NCBI GenBank assembly: GCA_016291085.1
Contig: JAEEVW010000001.1
Location: 128,094 to 192,093, forward strand
Direction of reading: 5' to 3'
Origin: Prevotella sp.
GTDB taxonomy: Bacteria > Bacteroidota > Bacteroidia > Bacteroidales > Bacteroidaceae
Length of the DNA stretch: 64,000 bases
Positions 32,465 through 40,767 of this stretch are shown here, one piece after another. The position numbers and the translations under genes were made by a program. Below the pieces are notes generated by a model. It saw only the letters and a list, made by a program, of their open reading frames with translations. It ran no database searches and had not been told where the DNA came from. The stretch's first letter is position 1; every line of letters begins with the position of its first letter.

Positions 32465-35131
32465 ATGAAGAAATGCTTATTGTTACTATTCCTGGCGGTG
32501 ACCTTAGGGGCTGAGGCGCAGACGGAACAGCGGGACACGACGCGGACCATGCAGGTGGGTTACTTCAGCGGTAACCAGAACACACTGGCGGGTGCTGTGG
32601 ACAAGGTGACGGAGGAACGCATGAACAAGGGTCTGGTGACCTCGTCGCTGGACGCACTGACGGGTCAGGCGGCTGGTGTGCAGGTGCAGACGGGCGGCAA
32701 CCAGGAGGCGATGGTGAGTGCGGTGCGCGTCAGGGGTACTACATCGCTGACGGGCGGTAACGACCCGTTGGTGATTATTGACGGTGTGACGTCGGATCTG
32801 GCTACGCTGTCGACAATATACCCTGCGGACATCGAGAGTTTCACGATTCTGAAGGATGCCTCGGAGACGGCGCAGTATGGTAGTCGTGGTGCAGCGGGTG
32901 TCATCGAGGTGGCCACGAAGAAGGGCCGACAGTCGCAGTTTCATATCTCGTATGACGGTACGGTGGGTTTCGAGAGCATCTACAAGCGGCTGGAGATGCT
33001 GAATGCCAGTCAGTTTCGCAGTGCCGCCCAGCAGTTGGGCGTGAGCATCATCGACAAGGGCTACGACACCGACTTTACGAAGTCGCCCACGCGTACGGGA
33101 TTCATCCACAACCACCATATTGCCTTTGGCGGTGGTACGGAGACGGCCAACTACCGTGCATCGGTGGGTATTCAGGACCATAAGACGGTGATTAAGAACA
33201 ACCGTCTGCGCAACTATATTGCCAAGCTGGATTTGACGCAGCGGGCCTTCGACAATTATGTGACCTTCGACCTGGGCATACTGGGTTCGTTGCAGAAGTT
33301 CGACTACATCCCGTTCCAACAGAAGCTGCTCTACTCGGCAGCGACCTTCAACCCCACGTTCCCTGACGGTGCGAATGCCGATGGCAGTTTTAACCAGGTG
33401 ACGGAGGCGCTGTGGATCAATAACCCCAATTCGCTGCTGAAGATGGTGGACGACGAGAACAACGGACACTTCAACGTGCACGTGAAGGCGACGGCCAATC
33501 TGGGCTACGGACTGACGCTGACGGCGTTCGGATCGTACTCGTATAACAGCATCGACAATGGGCACTACTATCCGACCATCGTGTGGAGTCATGGCGAGGC
33601 TTATAGGCGCCATACCAAGAGTGAGGAGTATCTGGGCAACGCGTCGGTGAACTGGCAGCGGGACTTCGGACGTCATCACCTAGACCTGCTGGGACTGGTG
33701 GAGGCATCGAACGAAACTCGCAAGGGATTCTACGTCACGGCGTCGAACTTTTCGACCGATGCCTACGGCTATAACAACCTGTCGGCAGGTGCCGTGAGAC
33801 TGTGGGAAGGCACGAATTCATTCTATACGGACAACCATATGGCGTCGTTTCTGTTCCGAGCGCAATACACTTACGATGGCCGCTATACGCTGACGGTGAA
33901 TGCCCGTACCGACGGCTCATCGAAGGTGGGTGAAAACAACCGCTGGGGTTTCTTCCCCTCAGTGAGCGGTGCGTGGAACATCAGCGACGAGGCGTGGATG
34001 AAGCAGTTCGGATGGCTGAACAAGCTGAAGCTGCGTGTGGGTTACGGCAAGAGCGGTAACCTGGGTGGTATCGACTCGTACATGTCGCGACAGTTGGTGC
34101 AGCCCAATGGTGTGGTGAGCGTTGGCGGTACCCCTGTCACTACGCTGGGCATCATCCGTAATGCCAACCCCGACCTGCGCTGGGAGATCAAGAAGACGTT
34201 CAACGTGGGTGTGGACATGGCCTTCTGGAACAACCGCATCGTGTTGACGGCCGACTTCTATACCTCGCGGACCAGCGACATGCTGTATGTCTACGATGTC
34301 AGTGTGCCGCCATTCCCTTATGCCAAGCTGCTGGCCAATCTGGGTAAGATGCGCAATCACGGTTTTGAGTTCGGATTCGGCATCACTCCTATCCGGCAGA
34401 AGGACATGGAGCTGAACATCAACATGAACTGGACCTTTGAGCGCAATAAGCTGGTGACGCTGAACGGCGACTATAACGGGCAGCATCTGACGGCTCCCGA
34501 CCTGATGGGCATCAGTTATCTCTATGGAGCGGGCTACCACGGTGCCAGTGATGTGTGTTTCCAAATGGTAGGACAGCCGCTGGGCGTATTCTACTTGCCC
34601 CACTTCCTGGGTTTCAGAGAGAATGCCAACGGTGGCAAGGAGTATATGGTGTCGGAGGAGAAATACATCTGCGGACAGGCCACTCCGAAGGCCATGATGG
34701 GTTCGAACATCGCCTTCCGCTATCGCCAGTGGGACGTGACGGTGCAGATGAACGGTGCCTTCGGACATAAGGTGTACAATGGTACGTCGCTGGCCTATAT
34801 GAACATGCTGTCGCTGCCCAACTACAACGTGATGCAGGGAGCCCCCGAGATGAATATCCAGGATCAGGACATCAGCGACTACTGGCTGGAGTCGGGCGAC
34901 TACGTGAACATTGACTATATCACCGTGGGTTGGAACATTCCGATAAAATCGCGCTATGTGAAGAACCTGCGTGTGTCGTGCTCAGTGAATAATGTGGCGA
35001 CCATCACGAGCTATTCCGGACTGACGCCGATTATTAACTCGACGGTTATGGATTCCACGCTGGGTGTCGATGACAAGCGCACGATTCCTGTCTATCGGTC
35101 CTACTCCGTCGGAATGAACATACAGTTCTAA
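32465..35131 (+). CDS. SusC/RagA-type TonB-dependent outer-membrane transporter
   Basis: 888 residues with signal peptide MKKCLLLLFLAVTLGAEA. The plug domain (about 40-160) shows LDALTGQAAGVQVQTGG, VRVRGTTSL, DPLVIIDGV and SFTILKDASETAQYGSRGAAGVIEVATKKG, the SusC signature. The rest is a beta-barrel ending in an aromatic-rich strand (SVGMNIQF). It lacks the N-terminal carboxypeptidase-like domain of many SusC proteins, which makes it shorter than usual. It is followed by SusD and two phosphatase genes. The substrate is unknown; the neighbours hint at a phosphorylated compound. Confidence 0.9.
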   Translation: MKKCLLLLFLAVTLGAEAQTEQRDTTRTMQVGYFSGNQNTLAGAVDKVTEERMNKGLVTSSLDALTGQAAGVQVQTGGNQEAMVSAVRVRGTTSLTGGNDPLVIIDGVTSDLATLSTIYPADIESFTILKDASETAQYGSRGAAGVIEVATKKGRQSQFHISYDGTVGFESIYKRLEMLNASQFRSAAQQLGVSIIDKGYDTDFTKSPTRTGFIHNHHIAFGGGTETANYRASVGIQDHKTVIKNNRLRNYIAKLDLTQRAFDNYVTFDLGILGSLQKFDYIPFQQKLLYSAATFNPTFPDGANADGSFNQVTEALWINNPNSLLKMVDDENNGHFNVHVKATANLGYGLTLTAFGSYSYNSIDNGHYYPTIVWSHGEAYRRHTKSEEYLGNASVNWQRDFGRHHLDLLGLVEASNETRKGFYVTASNFSTDAYGYNNLSAGAVRLWEGTNSFYTDNHMASFLFRAQYTYDGRYTLTVNARTDGSSKVGENNRWGFFPSVSGAWNISDEAWMKQFGWLNKLKLRVGYGKSGNLGGIDSYMSRQLVQPNGVVSVGGTPVTTLGIIRNANPDLRWEIKKTFNVGVDMAFWNNRIVLTADFYTSRTSDMLYVYDVSVPPFPYAKLLANLGKMRNHGFEFGFGITPIRQKDMELNINMNWTFERNKLVTLNGDYNGQHLTAPDLMGISYLYGAGYHGASDVCFQMVGQPLGVFYLPHFLGFRENANGGKEYMVSEEKYICGQATPKAMMGSNIAFRYRQWDVTVQMNGAFGHKVYNGTSLAYMNMLSLPNYNVMQGAPEMNIQDQDISDYWLESGDYVNIDYITVGWNIPIKSRYVKNLRVSCSVNNVATITSYSGLTPIINSTVMDSTLGVDDKRTIPVYRSYSVGMNIQF

Positions 35132-35176
35132 ATGAGAAATGAGAAGTGAGAAATTAGGAATTAGAAATTAGAAATT
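35132..35176 (+). repeat. GAAATTAG-family array filling the susC-susD junction
   Basis: The whole 45-bp gap, from stop codon to start codon, is made of units such as GAGAAAT, GAGAAGT, GAAATTAG and GAAATTA. Confidence 0.75.
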
Positions 35177-36763
35177 ATGATTAGCAAGATAAACAGGAGA
35201 AGACCGCAGGGGGTATTATTTCTTATTCTTTATTTTTTATTTTCTGTGATGTTGACGGCGTGTTCGCTGGATGAGCATCCGCGTGACCAGATAGCTGAAG
35301 AGGAGGCGTACACCAGCGCTGATGCCTTGTTTCGCAATACCGTTGCCACTCTGTATAACTACATAGGCGGTTATCAGGACGGACAGGGTCTGCAAGGCAC
35401 GTGTCGAGGTGTGTACGACCTGCAGACGTTCGGTTCGGACGAGGCCATGCTGCCCACACGTGGCGGTGACTGGTTTGACGGAGGATTGTGGCAGGCGATG
35501 TACAAACACTCGTGGGCAGCGGGTCACGACCTGCCCAAGAATGCGTGGCTGTATCTGTATAAGGTCATCACGCTGTGCAACCGTTCGTTAGAGACGCTGG
35601 ATGCCAACCGGGAACTGGCCGGCGAGCGGTATGAATGGTGGACTGCGGAGGTGCGTGCCCTGAGAGCCATGTATTACTGGTATCTTATAGACTTGTTCGG
35701 TGATGTGCCGTTGGTGACCTCCACGTCGACGGAAATGAATGAGGTGAAGCGCAATCCCCGTGCCGAGGTGTTCCGCTTCTGCATCAGTGAACTGGAGGGA
35801 GCCATCGACCATCTCGGTCCCTTCAACAGTGTCAGAGAGGGTGACTACTACGGTCGCATCACCATTCCTGTGGCGTATTTCGTGCTGGCCAAACTGTTGC
35901 TCAACAGTGCCGTCTATACGGGGTCACAAGATGTGGCAGAATACTACCGCAAGTGCGTGGAATACTGTAACAAGCTGGAGTACTGGGGATTCGAACTGGA
36001 GGAGTATATGGGCAACAATTTCGTGGTATATAACCAGTATTCGAAGGAGAACATCTTCGTGATACCGATGGACAAGAACCTCTACTCGAACCAGATGCAG
36101 AACCTGTATCGCTCGTACCACTACCGTCATGCGGCTGCCTATGGCTTTACGGGCGAGAACGGTACGTGTGCCACGCTGAAGACGCTGTCGGTATTTGGTT
36201 ATCCGCATCATCTCGATCCCCGATTCGAGGTCACTTTCTATTACGATACCGTCTACGATCTGAACTATAACGTGGTGTTAGACCGTACGGGGAAGCCGTT
36301 GGTGTATTATCCTTTAGAGGTGCAGCTGGACCTGAGCGGTTCGCCGTATGTCGAGACCGCTGGTGCCCGCATGAAGAAATATGCCGTCGATAAGAATGCC
36401 CCCAAGGACGGTAAGCTGATGGACAACGACATCGTGCTGTTCCGTTTTGCCGATGTGCTGCTGATGCGTGCCGAGGCTAAGGTCAGGCTGGGTGAGAGTG
36501 GACAGGAGGACATGAACCGGGTGCGTCAGCGCTCGTTTGCCGAGCTGCGTCAGTGTACGCTGGAGAACCTGTTGGACGAGCGCATGCTGGAGTTGTGTTG
36601 GGAGGGCTGGCGCCGTCAGGATCTCATTCGTTTCGGGCGGTATAAGTCGCTCTACGACGGACCGGATGCCGTCGATGAGCGTGACGGACATACCTGCCTG
36701 TATCCCATTCCTGCCGATGTGAGAGCGCTGAACCATAATCTGGAGCAGAACCCAGGGTACTAA
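35177..36763 (+). CDS. SusD/RagB-type nutrient-binding lipoprotein
   Basis: 528 residues. Signal VLFLILYFLFSVMLTAC ends in a lipobox Cys followed by SLDEHPRDQIAEEEAYTS. The TPR-like SusD fold is marked by ALRAMYYWYLIDLFGDVPLV, RAEVFRFCISELEGAI and the C-terminal DVLLMRAEAKVRLGE...LLDERMLELCWEGWRRQDLIRFGRY. It should cap the SusC transporter at the cell surface. The hydrophobic core is encoded by TTATT-rich repeats, so this signal peptide too may have drawn on repeat DNA. It is part of the four-gene SusC-SusD-phosphatase group. Confidence 0.92.
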   Translation: MISKINRRRPQGVLFLILYFLFSVMLTACSLDEHPRDQIAEEEAYTSADALFRNTVATLYNYIGGYQDGQGLQGTCRGVYDLQTFGSDEAMLPTRGGDWFDGGLWQAMYKHSWAAGHDLPKNAWLYLYKVITLCNRSLETLDANRELAGERYEWWTAEVRALRAMYYWYLIDLFGDVPLVTSTSTEMNEVKRNPRAEVFRFCISELEGAIDHLGPFNSVREGDYYGRITIPVAYFVLAKLLLNSAVYTGSQDVAEYYRKCVEYCNKLEYWGFELEEYMGNNFVVYNQYSKENIFVIPMDKNLYSNQMQNLYRSYHYRHAAAYGFTGENGTCATLKTLSVFGYPHHLDPRFEVTFYYDTVYDLNYNVVLDRTGKPLVYYPLEVQLDLSGSPYVETAGARMKKYAVDKNAPKDGKLMDNDIVLFRFADVLLMRAEAKVRLGESGQEDMNRVRQRSFAELRQCTLENLLDERMLELCWEGWRRQDLIRFGRYKSLYDGPDAVDERDGHTCLYPIPADVRALNHNLEQNPGY

Positions 36764-36794
36764 AAATTTAAAAATGTAAAAATTGGCGTTTTTC

Positions 36795-36825
36795 TTTGAC
36801 ATTTTCTGATTTTTTGTTATCTTTG
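36795..36825 (+). promoter_or_regulatory. Internal promoter before the first phosphatase gene
   Basis: TTTG at 36795-36798 and TATCTTTG at 36818-36825, 19 bp apart, 18 bp before the ATG at 36843. Confidence 0.75.
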
Positions 36826-36842
36826 CAGAAAATATTGCTACG

Positions 36843-38207
36843 ATGAGGCGGATAAGGTCTTGGATGCTGGTAGGAATGATGTGCTGTTGGGGGGCTGTCA
36901 GCATGAGGGCTCAGACGGTGGCTGACGAGTTGCGCGACGACGTGCGACGTGCGGCAGGCATGCACTATGCACTGATGCTACAGGATCTGCAAGACACCCC
37001 TCCACCTGCAGAGAAACGCCCTTTCTACATCAATCACTACGGCTGTCCGTCGGCCTACTATCTGGAGCGCCATGAATTCTATGACGATCCCTATCGTACG
37101 TTGTCGCGTGCAGACAGCTTGGGAAAGTTGACCGAGATGGGTCAGAAGGCTTTGCAGAAGGTGGCTCAGCTGCGAAACGAAGCCAATCACCGTACGGGAG
37201 AGTTGACGACGGTGGGCAAGCGGCAGGCCAGGGAACTGGTACGCCTGCTGACACAGCGGCTGCCCGAGATGATTACAGACCAGACCTATGTCGACATGCG
37301 TTCTGTTGTGCAGAACCATTGCTTGCTGACGATGGGTGAGGCCGTTGTGCAAATGTCGATAGCGCACCATCCCCTGTTCATCAATATCGGAGCCTCGCAT
37401 CGTTCGCAGAACTGGATGAATCCGCAGGACAAGCGTCTGGAGGCCTTGCGTGACGATTCCACGGCCATGGCCCGTTATGACGAATTCGCTGCGCGCTGGG
37501 CACCAGACAATACGCATCTGATGGCCACGCTGTTCAATGATGCGGAGTATGCCAAGAGCGTTGATGCCGCAGCGTTGAGCAGGCAACTGTTCGACCTGGC
37601 AGGCAGCACGCAGTATACTGAGGAGTTCTCTCTTAGAGAGTGTGGCGTTGCGAAGAGGAGTAAGGAAATGGGGAGTAAGGAGACAGGTATGTCGCTCTTC
37701 GACGTGTTTGAACCAGAGGATATCCATCGCCACTGGATGCGACGCAATGCGTGGGCTTATATACGCTATGGCGGCTGTACGCTGAATGGCGGACACCAGC
37801 CCTACATACAGCGTAAGCCCTTGTGGAACCTGATACATCAGTGTGACAGCGTGATGGCTCTCGACTTTCCTGTGGTGCACCTGCGCTATACGCACGAGAG
37901 TACGGTGATGTCGCTGATTTGTCTGCTGGAGCTGAACGGATTCGGTTTGCGGACGGACAACCTCGACTCGCTCGAAGCATGGGGATGGGTGGATTATCGC
38001 ATCGCACCACTCGGAGGCAGCATGATGATGATTCACTACCGGACGGACAAGAACGATCCAGACCCCCTGGTGCGTGTGCTGCTGAACGGTCGGGAGGCGC
38101 AGCTGCCTATCCCGTCGGATGTGGCACCCTACTACCATTGGCAGGATGTGAAACGCTATTATTTACGTAAACTGTACGCTTATGCAAGGGAGTGGGATGA
38201 GGAGTAA
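36843..38207 (+). CDS. Histidine-type phosphatase homologue lacking the RHG motif (pseudo-enzyme)
   Basis: 454 residues with signal peptide ending near MRA. It is a paralogue of the next gene over the whole length (KRPFYINHYG against KKPFYISHYG; WYVRYG-type and YTHESTVMSL segments). The catalytic RHGSR of clade-2 histidine acid phosphatases reads CPSAY (about residues 67-71), so the nucleophilic His is missing. The second His-Glu pair is kept (HEST, about 348). Loss of the nucleophile with the fold preserved suggests a binding or regulatory role. Residues about 260-282 are an insertion encoded by repeat DNA with the same hairpin core as in the 10931 gene. Confidence 0.8.
   Translation: MRRIRSWMLVGMMCCWGAVSMRAQTVADELRDDVRRAAGMHYALMLQDLQDTPPPAEKRPFYINHYGCPSAYYLERHEFYDDPYRTLSRADSLGKLTEMGQKALQKVAQLRNEANHRTGELTTVGKRQARELVRLLTQRLPEMITDQTYVDMRSVVQNHCLLTMGEAVVQMSIAHHPLFINIGASHRSQNWMNPQDKRLEALRDDSTAMARYDEFAARWAPDNTHLMATLFNDAEYAKSVDAAALSRQLFDLAGSTQYTEEFSLRECGVAKRSKEMGSKETGMSLFDVFEPEDIHRHWMRRNAWAYIRYGGCTLNGGHQPYIQRKPLWNLIHQCDSVMALDFPVVHLRYTHESTVMSLICLLELNGFGLRTDNLDSLEAWGWVDYRIAPLGGSMMMIHYRTDKNDPDPLVRVLLNGREAQLPIPSDVAPYYHWQDVKRYYLRKLYAYAREWDEE
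37619..37690 (+). repeat. Hairpin core plus GAGTAAG array inside the pseudo-phosphatase gene
   Basis: Read on the minus strand, TCTTCGCAACGCCACACTCTC and the hairpin CTCTCTAAGAGAG match 14715-14745; the loop bases differ but the stem is kept. GGAGTAAGG units follow on the plus side. It is translated in frame. Confidence 0.75.
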
Positions 38208-38330
38208 GAGTAAAAGAGTAAAAGGTAAAAAACGGATGGCGATGAGTTTGTTTAAAGATAATAAGGTGCTGATATGGTTGAAAGGTATTTTACCTTTTTA
38301 CCTTTTTACCCTTTTACCTTTAACAACGCG
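38206..38330 (+). repeat. Inverted arrays at the junction of the two phosphatase genes
   Basis: Left arm 38208-38230 has AGTAAAAG/GTAAAAA units. Right arm 38284-38325 has the complementary TTTTTACC units. The right arm encodes ILPFYLFTLLPL, the hydrophobic core of the following signal peptide. The TTTTTACC family recurs at 61428-61452. Confidence 0.75.
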
Positions 38331-39576
38331 GGGACAGGTGGTGCTCGACATCATCCGGGAGAGTCCGGGCTTTTCTTCATGCAACTACGATGTCTATCCA
38401 GACAGTGTTCCTGACAATCTGACTGCTGCACCTCGTGGTAAGAAGCCTTTCTATATCTCGCACTACGGACGTCACGGCTCGCGATATATCAACAGACGAT
38501 CGGGCTATGACATTCCTTATAAGATGATTGTGCAGGCCAATGGCGTAGACGAGCTGACGATGATGGGCAAGCGGGTGCTCAAGGAGATGAATTTCATTCT
38601 GGACGACTCGGAAAACCGATGGGGTGACCTGACGGCAAAGGGAAAAATACAGCAGTTGCAGATAGCACGTCGCATGATAAACCGGTTTCCTGAGGTCTTT
38701 GCCGACTCGGCTCATGTGTCGGCAATCAGTACCGTCGTACCGCGTTGTATTATGTCGATGGAGTCATTCCTGATAGGGTTGAGCCAGCAGAACCCACAAC
38801 TGAATATGACGATGGATGCCTCGAAGCGCACGCAGGGATACATGAACTATCAAGACCCCCTGTTGCGCGTCGGCAAGCTGACTCCCGAGGCACAGAAAGC
38901 CTACGATGCCTATATTGCCAGCCGTGTGGGAAACAGTCGACTGATGGAGATGCTGTTCAAGAACCCCGATCTGGTGAAGGAACTGGTGGACGAGACCTTC
39001 TTCAGCTATTACCTGATGAAGATGGGACTCTTCCAGCTGAACACACACTTGAATAAGGAGACCTTCATCACTGACCTGTTTACGGCTGAGGACCTCTACC
39101 GCATGTGGCAGATTGACAATGTGCTGTGGTATGTACGCTACGGATTCTGTCCGTTGAATGGAGGCGACTATCCCTACACCCAGCGTCACCTGTTGCGACA
39201 AATGATAGCCGATGCAGACAGTTGCCTGCGTCTGGACCGCCCTGGAGCGCAGCTGCGCTTCGGACACGAGACGGTGCTGCTGCCGCTGGTGTGTCTGCTG
39301 GGCATCAATGGTTACGACTTGCAGACCAGCAATCTTGAAGAAATCGAGGCACGTGGCTGGTGGAGTTCGAGTGTGTTCCCCATGGGGTCGAATGTGCAGT
39401 TCATCTTCTATCGCCGCAATCCCCAGGACAAAGACGTGCTCTTCAAGGTGCTGCTGAACGAACAGGAAGCCCGACTGCCCATCCGGACAGACTGTGCCCC
39501 CTATTACCACTGGCGCGACTTCCGACGTTACTACCTCAGGAAGCTGGACCAGTACGAGAAACGCAGAAACCGTTAA
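38236..39576 (+). CDS. Histidine-type acid phosphatase (MINPP/phytase-like)
   Basis: About 446 residues from the ATG at 38236; an earlier ATG at 38182 would overlap the preceding gene. Signal peptide with core WLKGILPFYLFTLLPL, cut near RGQ. The catalytic RHGSR (about residue 79) and the acid pair in FGHETVLLPL (about 342) are intact. This is the pattern of clade-2 histidine acid phosphatases, among them the Bacteroides MINPP enzyme that removes phosphates from inositol hexakisphosphate. The role is inferred as release of phosphate from phytate or another phosphoester, outside or in the periplasm. It is paired with an inactive paralogue and SusCD. Confidence 0.85.
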   Translation: MAMSLFKDNKVLIWLKGILPFYLFTLLPLTTRGQVVLDIIRESPGFSSCNYDVYPDSVPDNLTAAPRGKKPFYISHYGRHGSRYINRRSGYDIPYKMIVQANGVDELTMMGKRVLKEMNFILDDSENRWGDLTAKGKIQQLQIARRMINRFPEVFADSAHVSAISTVVPRCIMSMESFLIGLSQQNPQLNMTMDASKRTQGYMNYQDPLLRVGKLTPEAQKAYDAYIASRVGNSRLMEMLFKNPDLVKELVDETFFSYYLMKMGLFQLNTHLNKETFITDLFTAEDLYRMWQIDNVLWYVRYGFCPLNGGDYPYTQRHLLRQMIADADSCLRLDRPGAQLRFGHETVLLPLVCLLGINGYDLQTSNLEEIEARGWWSSSVFPMGSNVQFIFYRRNPQDKDVLFKVLLNEQEARLPIRTDCAPYYHWRDFRRYYLRKLDQYEKRRNR

Positions 39577-39614
39577 CTGTCAATTGTCAACTGTCAACTA
39601 TCAACTGTCAACTC
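39574..39614. repeat. CAACTGT-family array between convergent genes
   Basis: Starts at the phosphatase stop (TAACTGTCAATTGTCAACTG...) and ends at the stop of the hemolysin III gene, so it is the entire junction. Confidence 0.8.
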
Positions 39615-40300
39615 TACAAGTATTCCATCAGCACATCCCACACAGCAATGATGTGGCACAGGCTTCCTGCCAGCACAAAGAAGTGGAACACGGAGTGCAT
39701 GTATTTCTTCTTATTCAGTGAATAGAACACCGCTCCCGTGATGTAGCACACGCCCTCGGCGACAATCCAGATGAAGGCAGCCGTCGACACCGAGTCTATC
39801 AGTGGTTTGAAGGCCACGAGCACACTCAGTCCCATTCCAATAAAACAAAAAGTCTCGATGTTCGAGTGTTCTTTCAGTCGGGCAAAACTCACGATAGTGC
39901 CGGCAATGGCACACAGCCACACAAACGAAAACAGCGACCAGCCCCAATAACCCTGTGTGCGCAATGCCACCAGCGTCAGTGGGGAGTACGAGCCTGCTAT
40001 GTGCCAATAGATGGCGGCATGGTCCCAATGGCGCAAGCGCTCCTTCCATTTCGAACGGGGTCCCACCAGTCCCTGTCCACGTCTGCGCTCGTAGATGGGC
40101 AGTGCATGATAGACGGTCGACGCCACATAGCTGGCCAGCATGCCAAACAGATAGAGGCACACGCCCAGACGCGCCCAGGGATTCTCACCCCGGAACGCCA
40201 TCCACAGGAATACAATGCCAAAGGCGACACCCATGATGATGCCTCCTGCGTGGCTCCACGCATTCCACAGCTCTTCCTTATGCGTATATCTGATGGGCAT
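39614..40300 (-). CDS. Hemolysin III family (PAQR-like) membrane protein
   Basis: 228 residues, seven predicted membrane helices. The family hallmarks are SHAGGI near the N-terminus, ASTVYHALP, HWDHAAIYWHIAGSYSP and the C-terminal SVFHFFVLAGSLCHI, which carry the conserved His/Asp/Ser metal site. The family is related to PAQR receptors and may hydrolyse amide bonds of lipids; despite the name most members are not proven toxins. The gene stands alone on the minus strand, divergent from the MIP18-like gene. Confidence 0.9.
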   Translation of the reverse strand: MPIRYTHKEELWNAWSHAGGIIMGVAFGIVFLWMAFRGENPWARLGVCLYLFGMLASYVASTVYHALPIYERRRGQGLVGPRSKWKERLRHWDHAAIYWHIAGSYSPLTLVALRTQGYWGWSLFSFVWLCAIAGTIVSFARLKEHSNIETFCFIGMGLSVLVAFKPLIDSVSTAAFIWIVAEGVCYITGAVFYSLNKKKYMHSVFHFFVLAGSLCHIIAVWDVLMEYL

Positions 40301-40340
40301 AAATGCACTTTTTTGCGTTCAGCGTGCAAAATTACGAAAT

Positions 40341-40373
40341 AATTCTTAATTCTTAATTCTTAATTCTTAATTT
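40341..40373. repeat. AATTCTT array in the divergent promoter region
   Basis: Four near-perfect TAATTCT units end six bases before the -7 box of the MIP18-like gene, in the place of its -33 element. Confidence 0.8.
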
Positions 40374-40378
40374 ATTTG

Positions 40379-40386
40379 TACCTTTG
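40379..40386 (+). promoter_or_regulatory. -7 box of the MIP18-like gene
   Basis: TACCTTTG. No TTTG at the right distance; the tandem array occupies the -33 position. Confidence 0.6.
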
Positions 40387-40407
40387 CCCTCAAAAGAGAA
40401 AAAAGTG

Positions 40408-40728
40408 ATGACACAAGAAGAAAAGACCCTTTTGGAAGAGCGCATCGTCGACGTGCTGAAAACCGTCTACGACCCCGAGATCCCTGTCAACATTTACGAC
40501 TTGGGCATGATTTACAAAATCGACGTGCAAGACGACAGCAGCGTCGAGCTGGAGATGACTTTTACGGCCCCGAACTGTCCTGCTGCCGACTTCATCCTGG
40601 AGGATGTACGCACAAAGGTCGAGTCTGTCGACGGCATCGCCTCAGCGAATGTCAACCTCGTCTTCGAACCCGCCTGGGACCAAAGCATGATGAGTGAAGA
40701 AGCCCGCGTCGAACTCGGGTTTGACTAA
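40408..40728 (+). CDS. MIP18-family (DUF59) iron-sulfur assembly factor
   Basis: 106 residues. LEERIVDVLKTVYDPEIPVNIYDLGMIYKIDV and TAPNCPAADFILEDVRTKV match the DUF59/SufT core, with the reactive Cys in NCPAA. Members help mature Fe-S proteins. The start at 40408 is fixed by the -7 box at 40379-40386, which covers any earlier start. It is followed after 39 bp by the lpxH-like gene. Confidence 0.9.
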   Translation: MTQEEKTLLEERIVDVLKTVYDPEIPVNIYDLGMIYKIDVQDDSSVELEMTFTAPNCPAADFILEDVRTKVESVDGIASANVNLVFEPAWDQSMMSEEARVELGFD

Positions 40729-40734
40729 TCATAA

Positions 40735-40765
40735 AGTTCAAAGGTCAATGTTCAAAGTTCAAAGG
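40735..40765 (+). repeat. TTCAAAG array before the lpxH-like gene
   Basis: AGTTCAAAGG, TCAATG, TTCAAAG, TTCAAAGG ends two to three bases before the ATG at 40768. Confidence 0.7.
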
Positions 40766-40767
40766 CT

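Noticed and set aside
38182..38236. Earlier start of the second phosphatase at 38182
   Set aside because: It would overlap the first phosphatase and put a very basic repeat-derived segment before the signal peptide; ATG 38236 gives a normal signal peptide.
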